From: CAZAPO01 sp044841755
GTDB taxonomy: Bacteria; Bacteroidota; Bacteroidia; Flavobacteriales; Flavobacteriaceae
NCBI GenBank assembly: GCA_044841755.1
Contig: JAXOFM010000007.1
Coordinates: 1-64,000, forward strand
DNA: 64,000 bases
Reading direction: 5' to 3'
Below the pieces are notes generated by a model. That model ran no database searches. It worked only from the letters and a program-made list of their open reading frames with translations, and was not told where the DNA came from. Positions 32,603 through 41,761 of this stretch are shown here, one piece after another. The translations under genes and the position numbers were made by a program. Each line of letters begins with the position of its first letter. Position 1 is the first letter of the stretch.

Positions 32603-34330
32603 TTACTCTTCTTTTTTATAAACAACTTTGCCATCAAAAATAGTCATGATAACTTCTGTGTTGAGAATTTTATCTTCCTCAACCGTCATGATATCTTGAT
32701 TGTAAATGGTAAAATCTGCTAGCTTACCAACCTTGATAGAACCTTTAATGTCCTCTTCAAAAGCTCCGTAGGCTGCATCTAAAGTGTAAGATTTTAAAGC
32801 TTGTTCTCTTGTCATTTTTTGCTCAGGTTCATAACCACCTTCAGGAGTTCCTTTTAAGGTTTTGCGACTTACACTTGCATAAAAACTAGGAATTGGATTC
32901 AATGGTTCAACAGGAACATCAGTCCCATTAACAATTGGGATTCCGCTTTGTAATAAATCTTGCCACATATAAGCACCTTCTTTGATTCGTTTTTCACCTA
33001 AACGATCTATTGCCCAAGGTCTATCAGAGGACATATGAACAGCCTGCATTGCAGGAATCACTCCTAATTCAGCAAATCTTGGGATATCGTCTGGATGTAA
33101 ATGTTGTGCATGCTCAATACGGAATCTATGGTCTGCGTCTTGTTTTGAAAGCTCTTCGAATGCAGCTTCATAGCGATCAAGTATTTCTTTATTGGCGCGA
33201 TCACCTATGGCGTGTGAACAAACTTGAAAACCATTTCTTAATCCGTTAAGTGCAGTTCTCTTTACAACCTCCATTGGAAGTGTTTCGTGTCCATAATGAT
33301 CTGGCATATCTGTATAAGGTTCCAGTAACCAAGCACCTCTTGATCCAAGTGCACCATCACAATTTAATTTAATAGATCGTACCGTAAATAGGTGATCAGG
33401 ATCAACATTTGGGCCCTTTTCATACCACTCATTGATTAGTTCCTCATCCCAACCTGTGATCATTGCGTACATTCTAACTCCCATATTTCCTTCAGCTTTC
33501 ATCTTATCATAAAGAGCAATAGTACCTCTACCAATTCCTGCATCATGGAAACCAGTAATCCCATTTTTATAGCAAGCTTCAACAGCTAAATTAAATGCTT
33601 GTAAATCAGATTCAGGTGTGGTTTCAGGAATATGTTTGGTTATCAAACCTTGTGCACGCTCATTAAAAACACCTGTTGGTCTTCCAGAGGCATCAACAAA
33701 AACTTCGCCACCTTCTATTTCATAACTGGTAATACCCTCACCTGCTAGGTTGATCAAACCAGCAACTTCCATAGCTTTGGCATTTCCGAATCCAGCATGC
33801 CCACTAGCATGCCTTAAATACACTGGATTATCGGGAGATACTTCACTTAATTTATGATGAGTTTGAAATCCTTTAACAGCATTTGATGGCATGCTATCCC
33901 ATTTACTTTGGTGCCAACCTCTACCTGTAATCCATTCTCCAGGTTTTGCAGTTTTTACTCTTTCAGCAACGGCATCAACAATTTGTTGGTAACTGGTTGT
34001 ATTCATCAGATCGAGATTAAGTTCGTTATAACCTAATCCCATAAAATGACCATGTCCTTCTATTAAACCTGGAGTCATTGTTTTTCCTTCTAGATCGATC
34101 ATTTCGGTTTTATCGCCTTTATAATTTTCAGCTTCATTCAAGTTTCCGGCGAAGAGAATTTTATTGTCTTTTATAGCTACTGCTTCAACGGTAGGTTGAC
34201 TTTCATCAACCGTATAAATATTGCCTCCATGAATGATCATGGTTGCACTTTCTTCATTGTTGTTAGAACAAGAACTAACAAAGAGAAAAGTAATAAGTAA
34301 TAAACTTAGAATAGAAAAACGTGATGTCAT
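32603..34330 (-). CDS. amidohydrolase family 3 (YtcJ-like) lipoprotein
   Basis: 575 residues. The leader ends LFVSSC with Cys21 as lipidation site. An N-terminal urease-type beta-sandwich (MIIHGGNIYTVDESQPTVEAVAI) is followed by the barrel metal motif GHGHF (His93, His95), HDAGIGRG, HAIGDRANKEI, RIEHAQHLHPDD and the C-terminal NGTDVPVEPLNP. This is the amidohydrolase_3 pattern. Substrates of such proteins are generally unknown: hydantoins, N-acyl groups, cyclic amides or formamides are possible. It heads the four-gene run amidohydrolase, sulfatase, carboxypeptidase, EEP hydrolase. Confidence 0.87.
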   Translation of the reverse strand: MTSRFSILSLLLITFLFVSSCSNNNEESATMIIHGGNIYTVDESQPTVEAVAIKDNKILFAGNLNEAENYKGDKTEMIDLEGKTMTPGLIEGHGHFMGLGYNELNLDLMNTTSYQQIVDAVAERVKTAKPGEWITGRGWHQSKWDSMPSNAVKGFQTHHKLSEVSPDNPVYLRHASGHAGFGNAKAMEVAGLINLAGEGITSYEIEGGEVFVDASGRPTGVFNERAQGLITKHIPETTPESDLQAFNLAVEACYKNGITGFHDAGIGRGTIALYDKMKAEGNMGVRMYAMITGWDEELINEWYEKGPNVDPDHLFTVRSIKLNCDGALGSRGAWLLEPYTDMPDHYGHETLPMEVVKRTALNGLRNGFQVCSHAIGDRANKEILDRYEAAFEELSKQDADHRFRIEHAQHLHPDDIPRFAELGVIPAMQAVHMSSDRPWAIDRLGEKRIKEGAYMWQDLLQSGIPIVNGTDVPVEPLNPIPSFYASVSRKTLKGTPEGGYEPEQKMTREQALKSYTLDAAYGAFEEDIKGSIKVGKLADFTIYNQDIMTVEEDKILNTEVIMTIFDGKVVYKKEE

Positions 34331-34385
34331 GTTGGTTGGTTTTTATTGATTGTAAGTTACAATATTTAAAGTACTTTAATAAGTT

Positions 34386-34393
34386 TATATTTG
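34386..34393 (+). promoter_or_regulatory. -7 promoter element placing a leaderless start for the SpoU methyltransferase
   Basis: TATATTTG matches TAnnTTTG and is only 6 bp before the ATG at 34400, so transcription would begin at or next to the start codon. This also argues against the in-frame TTG at 34391, which overlaps the element. Confidence 0.55.
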
Positions 34394-34399
34394 TGCCCA

Positions 34400-34858
34400 A
34401 TGATAGATAATTTTCATAACGAGTATTTTGGTATTGGTATTCAGAACGGGAAAACTCCAGAGAATCTTGGAGTGCTGTGGCGCTCAGCTCAGAATTTAGG
34501 AGCGAGTTTCATTTTTACTATTGGAAATCGCTACGCAAAACAAGCCTGTGATACGCATAATGCGGTAAAGTCGATGCCTTATTTTCACTATGAAACCTTT
34601 GAAGAGTTTTATGATCATCTTCCTAAAGGAGCTAGAATTGTTGGTGTCGAACTAACAGAGGAATCGGAAGATCTTGAAACTTTCCACCATCCAAGGCGTT
34701 GTGTGTATTTATTGGGAGCTGAAGATCATGGACTTTCAAAGCAAGCGATAGAAAAATCACATTTTTTAGTAAAGTTTAAGTCTGAGTTAAGCCTAAATGT
34801 TTCTGTCGCTGGAAGTATTGTGATGTACGATAGGCAATTATCTAAACCAAGGTCGTAA
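34400..34858 (+). CDS. SpoU/TrmH-family RNA 2'-O-methyltransferase
   Basis: About 152 residues: a minimal SPOUT domain without an extra RNA-binding domain, like TrmL. Motif 1 is GKTPENLGVLWRSAQNLGA (binding of the RNA ribose, with Asn and Arg), motif 2 is YLLGAEDHGLSKQAIE, and motif 3 is LSLNVSVAGSIVMYDR. Motifs 2 and 3 make the knotted S-adenosylmethionine site. The target may be a tRNA or rRNA ribose. The ATG at 34400 is chosen over the TTG at 34391 because the latter lies inside the -7 element. The start is divergent from the amidohydrolase gene and the stop is 19 bp before era. Confidence 0.85.
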   Translation: MIDNFHNEYFGIGIQNGKTPENLGVLWRSAQNLGASFIFTIGNRYAKQACDTHNAVKSMPYFHYETFEEFYDHLPKGARIVGVELTEESEDLETFHHPRRCVYLLGAEDHGLSKQAIEKSHFLVKFKSELSLNVSVAGSIVMYDRQLSKPRS

Positions 34859-34863
34859 ATTTG
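34856..34863 (+). promoter_or_regulatory. -7 promoter element for era
   Basis: TAAATTTG matches TAnnTTTG and overlaps the stop codon of the SpoU methyltransferase gene. The era ATG is 14 bp downstream, giving a leader of only a few bases. Confidence 0.5.
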
Positions 34864-34877
34864 CACAAAATAGTAGT

Positions 34878-35759
34878 ATGCACAAAGCTGGATTTGTAAA
34901 TATTATTGGAAACCCGAATGTTGGGAAATCGACATTAATGAATGCCTTTGTAGGTGAAAAGCTTTCGATTATCACCTCTAAGGCGCAAACAACTCGACAT
35001 CGTATTTTGGGTATTGTTAATGGAGACGAGTTTCAAGTAGTTTTTTCAGACACTCCAGGAATCATTAAACCAGCTTATGAGTTGCAGGAATCCATGATGG
35101 ATTTCGTGAAATCTGCTTTTGAAGATGCTGATGTTTTGGTGTATATGGTTGAAGTAGGAGAGAAGGACTTAAAGGATGAAGCATTTTTCAATAAAATCAC
35201 GAATTCTAAAATCCCTGTGTTACTATTGTTGAACAAAATTGACAACTCTAACCAAGAACAATTAGAAGAACAGGTGAGCTTATGGTCAGAAAAAGTTCCA
35301 AATGCAGAAGTTTATCCAATTTCTGCTTTAGAAGGATTTCAGGTTCAAGAGGTATTTGATAGAATTATTGAGTTGCTACCAGAATCACCACCATTTTATC
35401 CTAAAGATCAACTTACCGATAAACCTGAACGCTTTTTTGTAAATGAAAAGATTCGAGAGAAAATCTTAATGAACTATAAAAAAGAGATTCCTTATGCTGT
35501 TGAGGTAGATACTGAAGAGTTTAAAGAAGAGGAAAATCTTATTCGAATAAGATCAGTTATCATGGTAGAGCGTGATACACAAAAAGGTATTATAATCGGT
35601 CATAAAGGTGCTGCCCTAAAGCGCGTAGGTTCAGAAGCAAGAAAGGACCTAGAAAAATTCTTTGAAAAAAAAATCCACTTGGAACTTTATGTAAAAGTGA
35701 ATAAGAATTGGCGAAGTAATCAAAAGCAGTTAAAACGATTTGGCTATAACAATCGTTAA
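34878..35759 (+). CDS. era: GTPase Era
   Basis: 293 residues, the normal Era length. The G domain has G1 GNPNVGKST (about 11-19), the Era-type TTRHRILGI switch region, G3 DTPGI, and G4 NKID. The C-terminal KH domain (about 200-293) has IIGHKGAALKRVGSEARKDLE. Era binds the 3' end of 16S rRNA and helps small-subunit assembly. It overlaps the convergent membrane-protein gene by 4 bases, so there is no room for a separate terminator. Confidence 0.97.
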   Translation: MHKAGFVNIIGNPNVGKSTLMNAFVGEKLSIITSKAQTTRHRILGIVNGDEFQVVFSDTPGIIKPAYELQESMMDFVKSAFEDADVLVYMVEVGEKDLKDEAFFNKITNSKIPVLLLLNKIDNSNQEQLEEQVSLWSEKVPNAEVYPISALEGFQVQEVFDRIIELLPESPPFYPKDQLTDKPERFFVNEKIREKILMNYKKEIPYAVEVDTEEFKEEENLIRIRSVIMVERDTQKGIIIGHKGAALKRVGSEARKDLEKFFEKKIHLELYVKVNKNWRSNQKQLKRFGYNNR

Positions 35760-36250
35760 TCTTCTAGCATCTTGTTCATAAATTCATATAATAACAACAT
35801 TTGGTCTTTTCCTGTTGCTTTTCCAATACGTCCGCCAAAATAAAGGGCAAGCCATATTACAATCATAAAAAGTGCAACAAAAAGTTGAATTGCAAAATCG
35901 TTGTCTAAGGACCAATTGGTGTAAGCCCAAATAGCAAACCCAATAAAAATTCCAGCAACAACAAAGTGTAAAAACATGAACATAGTCCAAACCGTTGGAT
36001 TTGGTCCAAAAAGTCCAAAAAGCCTGCTGCTTTTTTGATCCACTTCCATGATTTCTAGATGCAATTGAGGTGACCAAAAATGTTGTTTAGCTTTTGGAAT
36101 TTTTATAAAAACATGGTCATCAACCCGAGTAACAACAAACTCCTTTTGAGAGTTTTTTGCATCTTCAAAAACCTTTAAAATTTCTTCATTATTTCTATCC
36201 AATTCAAGTTTAAATCTTGGGCGTAAAACGATGTCGTTATTTACAGACAT
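35756..36250 (-). CDS. conserved hypothetical membrane protein
   Basis: 164 residues, family not recognised. Residues 1-75 are soluble, with a predicted mixed alpha/beta pattern (KNSQKEFVVTRVDDHVFIKI). Two membrane helices follow at about 87-109 (MFMFLHFVVAGIFIGFAIWAY) and 119-140 (IQLFVALFMIVIWLALYFGG). The short tail is KATGKDQMLLLYEFMNKMLED. There is no signal peptide, so both ends are probably cytoplasmic. It overlaps the 3' end of era by 4 bases (convergent) and is divergent from der. Confidence 0.75.
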   Translation of the reverse strand: MSVNNDIVLRPRFKLELDRNNEEILKVFEDAKNSQKEFVVTRVDDHVFIKIPKAKQHFWSPQLHLEIMEVDQKSSRLFGLFGPNPTVWTMFMFLHFVVAGIFIGFAIWAYTNWSLDNDFAIQLFVALFMIVIWLALYFGGRIGKATGKDQMLLLYEFMNKMLED

Positions 36251-36304
36251 TTGAGGTATGGTTTATCTGTTCAATATATAGTTTTTTCTTCAATATGTAA
36301 ATAG

Positions 36305-36312
36305 TACCTTTG
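36305..36312 (+). promoter_or_regulatory. -7 promoter element for der
   Basis: TACCTTTG matches TAnnTTTG, 17 bp before the der ATG at 36330. Confidence 0.5.
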
Positions 36313-36329
36313 CGCCATATTTTTTAGAT

Positions 36330-37634
36330 ATGGGAAATATAGTTGCTATAGTAGGTCGTCCAAATGTTGGTAAATCAACTTTCTTCAATCGTTTAATTCA
36401 ACGTCGTGAAGCCATTGTTGATGCAGTAAGCGGTGTAACTCGTGATAGGCATTATGGAAAGAGTGATTGGAACGGAAGAGAGTTCTCTTTAATTGATACT
36501 GGAGGATATGTTGTTGGTAGTGACGATATTTTTGAGGCAGAGATCGATAAGCAAGTAGAATTAGCAATTGATGAGGCTGATGCCATTATTTTTATGGTTG
36601 ATGTAGAGTCTGGGGTTACAGGAATGGATGAAGACGTTGCTAACTTACTTCGAAAAGTGGACAAACCTGTGTTTTTAGCTGTGAACAAGGTTGATAATGC
36701 TAAACGCGCAGAAGATGCTGTAGAATTCTATTCGCTTGGATTAGGTGATTATTATACCATAGCAAGTATTAATGGTAGTGGTACAGGAGAGTTATTAGAT
36801 GCTTTAGTTGAAGCTTTGCCTGAAAAGGAGGAAGTTGAAGAAGATGAACTTCCTCGTTTTGCAGTAGTAGGTCGTCCTAATGCAGGGAAATCTTCATTTA
36901 TTAATGCCTTAATAGGAGAAGATAGGTATATAGTAACTGATATTGCTGGTACTACAAGAGATTCAATTGATACTAAGTATAACAGATTTGGGTTTGAATT
37001 CAATTTGGTAGATACTGCTGGAATTAGAAAGAAATCTAAGGTAAAAGAAGATTTAGAATTCTATTCTGTAATGCGAAGTGTTCGAGCAATTGAACATGCA
37101 GATGTATGTCTTTTGGTATTGGATGCTACTCGTGGTTTTGACGGACAGGTTCAAAACATTTTCTGGTTGGCAGAACGCAATCGAAAAGGTATTGTTATTC
37201 TTGTAAATAAATGGGATTTGGTTGAAAAGGATAATAAGACAACCAAAGAGTTTGAAGCTTATATAAAAAAGCAAACCGAACCTTTTACAGATGTTCCTAT
37301 CGTTTTTATTTCTGCATTAACTAAGCAACGTATTTATAAAGCTATAGAAACTGCTGTTGAAGTTTATAAGAACAGATCAAAAAGAATTAAGACAAGTACA
37401 CTTAATGATGTGTTACTTCCACTTATAGAAAAAAATCCTCCGCCTGCATATAAAGGTAAATATGTGAAGATAAAATATATCATGCAATTGCCTACGCCAC
37501 AACCACAATTTGCATTTTTCTGCAATCTTCCACAGTATATAAAAGATCCTTACAAGCGTTTTTTAGAAAACAAATTAAGAGAGCATTTTGATTTTCATGG
37601 CGTTCCTGTAACAGTCTATATGCGTAAGAAGTAG
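36330..37634 (+). CDS. der: GTPase Der (EngA)
   Basis: 434 residues with two tandem G domains, unique to Der. The first has GRPNVGKSTFFNRL, DTGGYV and NKVD; the second has GRPNAGKSSFINAL, DTAGIRKKSKV and NKWDLV. The C-terminal KH-like domain (about 350-434) ends HFDFHGVPVTVYMRKK. An acidic linker (KEEVEEDELP) joins the G domains. Der is needed for 50S ribosomal subunit assembly. It has its own promoter and is followed by the outer-membrane receptor gene after 83 bp. Confidence 0.97.
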   Translation: MGNIVAIVGRPNVGKSTFFNRLIQRREAIVDAVSGVTRDRHYGKSDWNGREFSLIDTGGYVVGSDDIFEAEIDKQVELAIDEADAIIFMVDVESGVTGMDEDVANLLRKVDKPVFLAVNKVDNAKRAEDAVEFYSLGLGDYYTIASINGSGTGELLDALVEALPEKEEVEEDELPRFAVVGRPNAGKSSFINALIGEDRYIVTDIAGTTRDSIDTKYNRFGFEFNLVDTAGIRKKSKVKEDLEFYSVMRSVRAIEHADVCLLVLDATRGFDGQVQNIFWLAERNRKGIVILVNKWDLVEKDNKTTKEFEAYIKKQTEPFTDVPIVFISALTKQRIYKAIETAVEVYKNRSKRIKTSTLNDVLLPLIEKNPPPAYKGKYVKIKYIMQLPTPQPQFAFFCNLPQYIKDPYKRFLENKLREHFDFHGVPVTVYMRKK

Positions 37635-37717
37635 ATTTAAGAGAACATTATAGTTTTTTTAAGAAAATTCACTCAAAAGAGAATTACTTTCGTGTTTGAA
37701 GACTAACCACATACTAC

Positions 37718-40486
37718 ATGAAATATTTCCTAAACATTGTCGCGCTATTATGTGTGGCATTTAGTTTTGGACAAGCCAAAGATTTTAAGATTTCTGGAAC
37801 TATAATCGCAGATGTTGAAAAGACACCTTTAGAATCTGCAACTGTATATCTTGAAAGAGCTAAAGATAGTACACTAATTACCTACACCATCACAGACAAA
37901 GAAGGTAAATTCTCATTAGAAGGTAAAACTTTTTACACTAATACAAGACTTCATATTTCATTTGTTGGTTATCAAGAGTATATTAAAGAAATCAATTTAG
38001 ATAAACCTAAACAGGATCTTGGAACTATCGGACTTCAAATAGATGCTAACGCTTTGGATGAGGTAGTTATACGATCACGAGCTCCGATAACAGTTAAAAA
38101 AGATACGCTTGAGTTTAACGTAAGCTCCTTTAAAACCAAAAGAGATGCTAATGTTGAAGACTTATTAAAACAATTACCAGGAGTTGAGATTGATGAAGCT
38201 GGAAAGATTACAGTGAATGGTAAAGAAGTAAATAGAATATTAGTGAATGGGAAACCATTCTTTGGTGATGATCCTACTATTACTACAAGAAACTTAACCA
38301 AAGAGTTAATTGATAAGGTTCAAATAACAGACACAAAAACCAAAGCACAGGCATTTACAGGTGAAGTAGGAGATGATGAAAATAAGACCATCAATTTAAC
38401 TATTAAAGAAGATAAAAATAAAGGCATTTTTGGTAGGGTTGCTGCTGGTGCAGGAACCGACGAACGCTATGAGTTTGCAGGAATGGTAAACATTTTTGAC
38501 AACGATCAGCGAATTAGTGCTTTGGCAGGAGGTAATAATACTAATTCGGCAGGTTTTAGTTTTGGTGAGATTTACAGAATGTTTGGAAGTGGAGGAAATT
38601 TTGTCACAGGAGGACGAGGGTTTGGTGGTGGCCAAGGAATAACTACTTCAGATAATTATGGAGTGAATTACGCTGATGAATTAAGTGATGCTTTTGACAT
38701 CTCTGCAGACTACTTTTACTCTGGCAGTAATGTAGAAAATGAAAGTTCAACAGAAAGAGAAAATATTCTACCAGACAGTAGATATTTTACGAGTTCAAAC
38801 TCTAGCTCATATAGAGAAAGTAATAGCCATCGGGCCAATTTAGAATTTGAAATAGAGATTGATTCTACATTAAGAATCGATATTGAACCCTCTTTTAATG
38901 CTTCTCGAACACAAAGAGATTTTTCAGACAATGAAGAGACGAGAGACGACCAGAACGTCATTACTAACCAATCAATATCTGCATCGTTTGTTGAAACCAA
39001 TGGTAAGGATTTTAGTAACGAATTAGATATTACTAAAACCTTTGGTAATAATGGTGCCTTTCTAAGACTTAGTTTGGATAATGATTATAATAATACAGAG
39101 ACAGACGATTTCTTAATGTCGGAAGCTAATATTTTTGGAGACAATCCAGAAGATATTATTCGTGATCAATTTACAGATGGAGATAGAACTACAAAACGTT
39201 TTGCTACCAGCTTAAACTATAGGTTACCTATTAGAGGAAAAGAGTGGTACATGGACATTAGGTATAGTTTTAATAATAATAAGCAGGAGAATGAAGTCAG
39301 TACTTATGATTATGATGATGGCACCCAAGATTACACCAACTTCAATTCAATTTTAAGTTCTGATTTTGAATACATTAATAGAACAAATACACCTTCTGTG
39401 AGACTTAGTCACCGCAAGGATAAGGTGTTTACCTATTTTGAGGCTCGCTATGTGTTTAGAAATTTGGAGAATCAAGATTTTTTAAGACCAAATTTAAGTC
39501 TAGCACGTGATTTTGAAGCAGTCGAAATACGATCAAGTTACAGGTACAGATTCAGTAGAAAATCGTCTTTACGATTTGGTTATAATCTAAGTAATAATTC
39601 ACCAAATCTTTCTCAATTACAACCCTTTGCAGACGTATCTAATCCTTTAAATACAGTTATAGGAAATCCAAACCTTGAACCTACAAATAACCATAGAGTA
39701 TATGCAAATTTTCACTCTTTTGATTTTCAAAAGGGAACAGGATTCTTTGGGAATGTTAACGCTAATTTTAGAAATAATGATATAGTAACAAATTCAATCG
39801 TTGATGAGAATTTTGTAAGAACTACCACCTATGCAAATGTTAATGGTGGATATAATGCTAATGCAAGAGCTAGTTATAGTAAATCGGTTAAAATTGATAC
39901 GGTAAAAACCATTAAGTACAGAGTTGCGTTCAACACAAATCTTAGCAAGAATATTAATTTTAACAATGGACAACAGTATGCGTCTAAAATTAACGCCATT
40001 TCTCCAACCTTAGAATTAACTTTTGAATGGAAAGATGTTATGCAGTTAATTCCCAGCTATAATTTGTCTTTTACGAGAAGAAAATTTGATTTAGATAGGT
40101 TTGAGGACGAAGATTTTGTACAACATAATATTGGAATAAGAACTGCAACAACCGTTCCTAAAAAATTGGAATGGCGCAATGATATAAGGTACAATTATAA
40201 CCCTAATATTGCTCCTGGTTTTCAAAAAAGTTCATGGTTCTGGAATACGACTTTAGCATATTCTATTTTAAAAGACCAAGGAGCCATTAGTTTAAAAGCC
40301 TATGATCTATTAAATCAAAATACCAATGCAAGGCGAATAGCAACAGCTAATTATATACAAGATTCACAAAGTACAGTATTGAATAGATACTTTATGTTAA
40401 GCTTTAGCTGGAAATTTAATAGTATGGGTCCAGAAGCAAATTCAAAAGGGAGAGGTCGAGGGCATTTTAGAATGATGAGGCATTAA
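37718..40486 (+). CDS. TonB-dependent receptor-like outer-membrane beta-barrel protein
   Basis: 922 residues. The Sec signal peptide ends near SFGQ20. Residues 23-105 form a carboxypeptidase-regulatory-like domain (KISGTIIADVEKTPLESATVYL, FVGYQEYIKEI). A plug-like domain follows (about 115-235, with VEDLLKQLPGVEID and ILVNGKPFFGDDP). The rest is a beta-barrel rich in alternating aromatic strands. This is the outer membrane beta-barrel family of Bacteroidota, related to TonB receptors but without a neighbouring SusD gene, so it is probably not a polysaccharide importer. The ligand is unknown. Its stop is immediately next to the stop of the convergent TPM gene. Confidence 0.85.
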   Translation: MKYFLNIVALLCVAFSFGQAKDFKISGTIIADVEKTPLESATVYLERAKDSTLITYTITDKEGKFSLEGKTFYTNTRLHISFVGYQEYIKEINLDKPKQDLGTIGLQIDANALDEVVIRSRAPITVKKDTLEFNVSSFKTKRDANVEDLLKQLPGVEIDEAGKITVNGKEVNRILVNGKPFFGDDPTITTRNLTKELIDKVQITDTKTKAQAFTGEVGDDENKTINLTIKEDKNKGIFGRVAAGAGTDERYEFAGMVNIFDNDQRISALAGGNNTNSAGFSFGEIYRMFGSGGNFVTGGRGFGGGQGITTSDNYGVNYADELSDAFDISADYFYSGSNVENESSTERENILPDSRYFTSSNSSSYRESNSHRANLEFEIEIDSTLRIDIEPSFNASRTQRDFSDNEETRDDQNVITNQSISASFVETNGKDFSNELDITKTFGNNGAFLRLSLDNDYNNTETDDFLMSEANIFGDNPEDIIRDQFTDGDRTTKRFATSLNYRLPIRGKEWYMDIRYSFNNNKQENEVSTYDYDDGTQDYTNFNSILSSDFEYINRTNTPSVRLSHRKDKVFTYFEARYVFRNLENQDFLRPNLSLARDFEAVEIRSSYRYRFSRKSSLRFGYNLSNNSPNLSQLQPFADVSNPLNTVIGNPNLEPTNNHRVYANFHSFDFQKGTGFFGNVNANFRNNDIVTNSIVDENFVRTTTYANVNGGYNANARASYSKSVKIDTVKTIKYRVAFNTNLSKNINFNNGQQYASKINAISPTLELTFEWKDVMQLIPSYNLSFTRRKFDLDRFEDEDFVQHNIGIRTATTVPKKLEWRNDIRYNYNPNIAPGFQKSSWFWNTTLAYSILKDQGAISLKAYDLLNQNTNARRIATANYIQDSQSTVLNRYFMLSFSWKFNSMGPEANSKGRGRGHFRMMRH

Positions 40487-41314
40487 TTACCAACCACCAG
40501 AGGCACCACCTCCGCCAAAGCCTCCACCTCCGAAGCCTCCGCCAAAGCCTCCACTGCCAAAACTTCCACCTGATGAGCCACCGCTCCAGCCACCAAAACC
40601 GCCTGAAGATCTTCGTGAACTACCTCGTCCCATTCGACTCAAAATAATGGCTTCTAGAATATCAGAATCTTTATATTTTTTTCTTCCTCCTTTTCCACCT
40701 CCACCTTTGCGACCTTTGGAGATTGCAATAACAAAAATGATAAAAGCAACCACCAAAAAGATGAAGATCATAATAGGTACAATAGGAGGTTCTTTGGACG
40801 ATGATCTGGTATTTTGATATTCGCCAGAAAGTACTTCAAAAATAGCATCTACCCCTCGATCTAACCCACCAGCATAATCATTGCGTTTGAAGTAAGGAAT
40901 AATATCTCGTTCAATGATACGTCTAGAGAGTGCATCAGTTAATAAATGCTCAACTCCATAACCTGTATTTATGGCTATTCTTCTATCGTCTCTGGCTAGG
41001 AGAATGAGTACTCCATTATCTTCTTTTTCTTGTCCAATTCCCCATTCTTGTCCCCATTGCGCTCCTAAGTAATTAATGTTTTCACCTTCGGTAGAACTAA
41101 TAATTGCAACTACAATTTGGGTAGATGTTGAATCGGAATAATTAATAAGCTTTTGCTCTAACTCCGTTTTTTCTGAAGAAGATAGTAGCTCAACATAATC
41201 ATAAACACTTGTTTGAAAAGATGGTTTTTCAGGAATCTTGAATTGTGCGAAACCAAGTTGTGATGTTCCAATGAGGAACAGAAATACCAATCCAATGTTA
41301 AAAAGTCTTTTCAT
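40487..41314 (-). CDS. TPM-domain (YgcG-like) membrane protein with Gly-rich tail
   Basis: 275 residues. The Sec signal ends near GFAQ24. A TPM domain (about 35-160: VYDYVELLSSSEKTELEQKL, QIVVAIISSTEGENI, GQEKEDNGVLILLARDDRRIAINTGYGVE) is followed by a membrane helix (about 178-196) and a glycine/serine-rich tail that fills the last 50 residues. TPM proteins of this kind occur with LemA in membrane-associated cassettes. One such domain is known to act in photosystem II repair in plants, but the bacterial role is unknown. It shares a TAATG overlap with the upstream TPM gene. Confidence 0.85.
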   Translation of the reverse strand: MKRLFNIGLVFLFLIGTSQLGFAQFKIPEKPSFQTSVYDYVELLSSSEKTELEQKLINYSDSTSTQIVVAIISSTEGENINYLGAQWGQEWGIGQEKEDNGVLILLARDDRRIAINTGYGVEHLLTDALSRRIIERDIIPYFKRNDYAGGLDRGVDAIFEVLSGEYQNTRSSSKEPPIVPIMIFIFLVVAFIIFVIAISKGRKGGGGKGGRKKYKDSDILEAIILSRMGRGSSRRSSGGFGGWSGGSSGGSFGSGGFGGGFGGGGFGGGGASGGW

Positions 41315-41751
41315 TAACCTTTTGATATTTCGTTTGATAATTCGTTTTCATTATCTTCATCCCAAGGGAAGAATTTAGCAAGTTGGGTTCCTGCATTTAT
41401 GACACCTTCAATGATTCCTTGTTTAAATTCTCCACTTTTAAAATGGATTTGCATTGTGCCTTTGGTACAATCCCAAAAGTCACTTTGTACTAATTGGTTA
41501 ATTCCTTTGTCACCAAAAATGGAAAAACAACGATCATTGACAGCAATATAGATAAGCACACCATTGCGCTGTTGTGTATTGTCCATTTTTAGTTCATGAA
41601 ATACTTCTAATGTATGGTTTTCTATGTCACCTTTACAAGAAGGCTCTAGGTGAACACGAATTTCACCTGAGGTTTTTTGTTCGGCTTCTCGAATAGCTGC
41701 TACGATCTCCTGTTCATCTTCATACGAAAGGAAATCTTCTAGTTTAGACAT
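41314..41751 (-). CDS. TPM-domain protein, soluble paralogue
   Basis: 145 residues, without signal peptide or membrane helix. It carries a TPM domain (EIVAAIREAEQKTSGEIRVH, RNGVLIYIAVNDRCFSIFGDKGI) that is a shorter relative of the neighbouring YgcG-like protein. It is middle gene of the cassette LemA, TPM, TPM: 10 bp from lemA and overlapping the next gene by one base. Function unknown. Confidence 0.82.
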   Translation of the reverse strand: MSKLEDFLSYEDEQEIVAAIREAEQKTSGEIRVHLEPSCKGDIENHTLEVFHELKMDNTQQRNGVLIYIAVNDRCFSIFGDKGINQLVQSDFWDCTKGTMQIHFKSGEFKQGIIEGVINAGTQLAKFFPWDEDNENELSNEISKG

Positions 41752-41761
41752 GGTATCGATC

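Noticed and set aside
35784..36077. 97-residue minus-strand frame overlapping the membrane-protein gene
   Set aside because: It is a frame-shifted reading of the 164-residue membrane protein gene, with Trp/Cys-rich unnatural composition.
40487..40640. Gly-rich tail as a repeat or CRISPR-like array
   Set aside because: It is coding low-complexity sequence (GGFGGG repeats) at the end of the TPM protein, without spacers.
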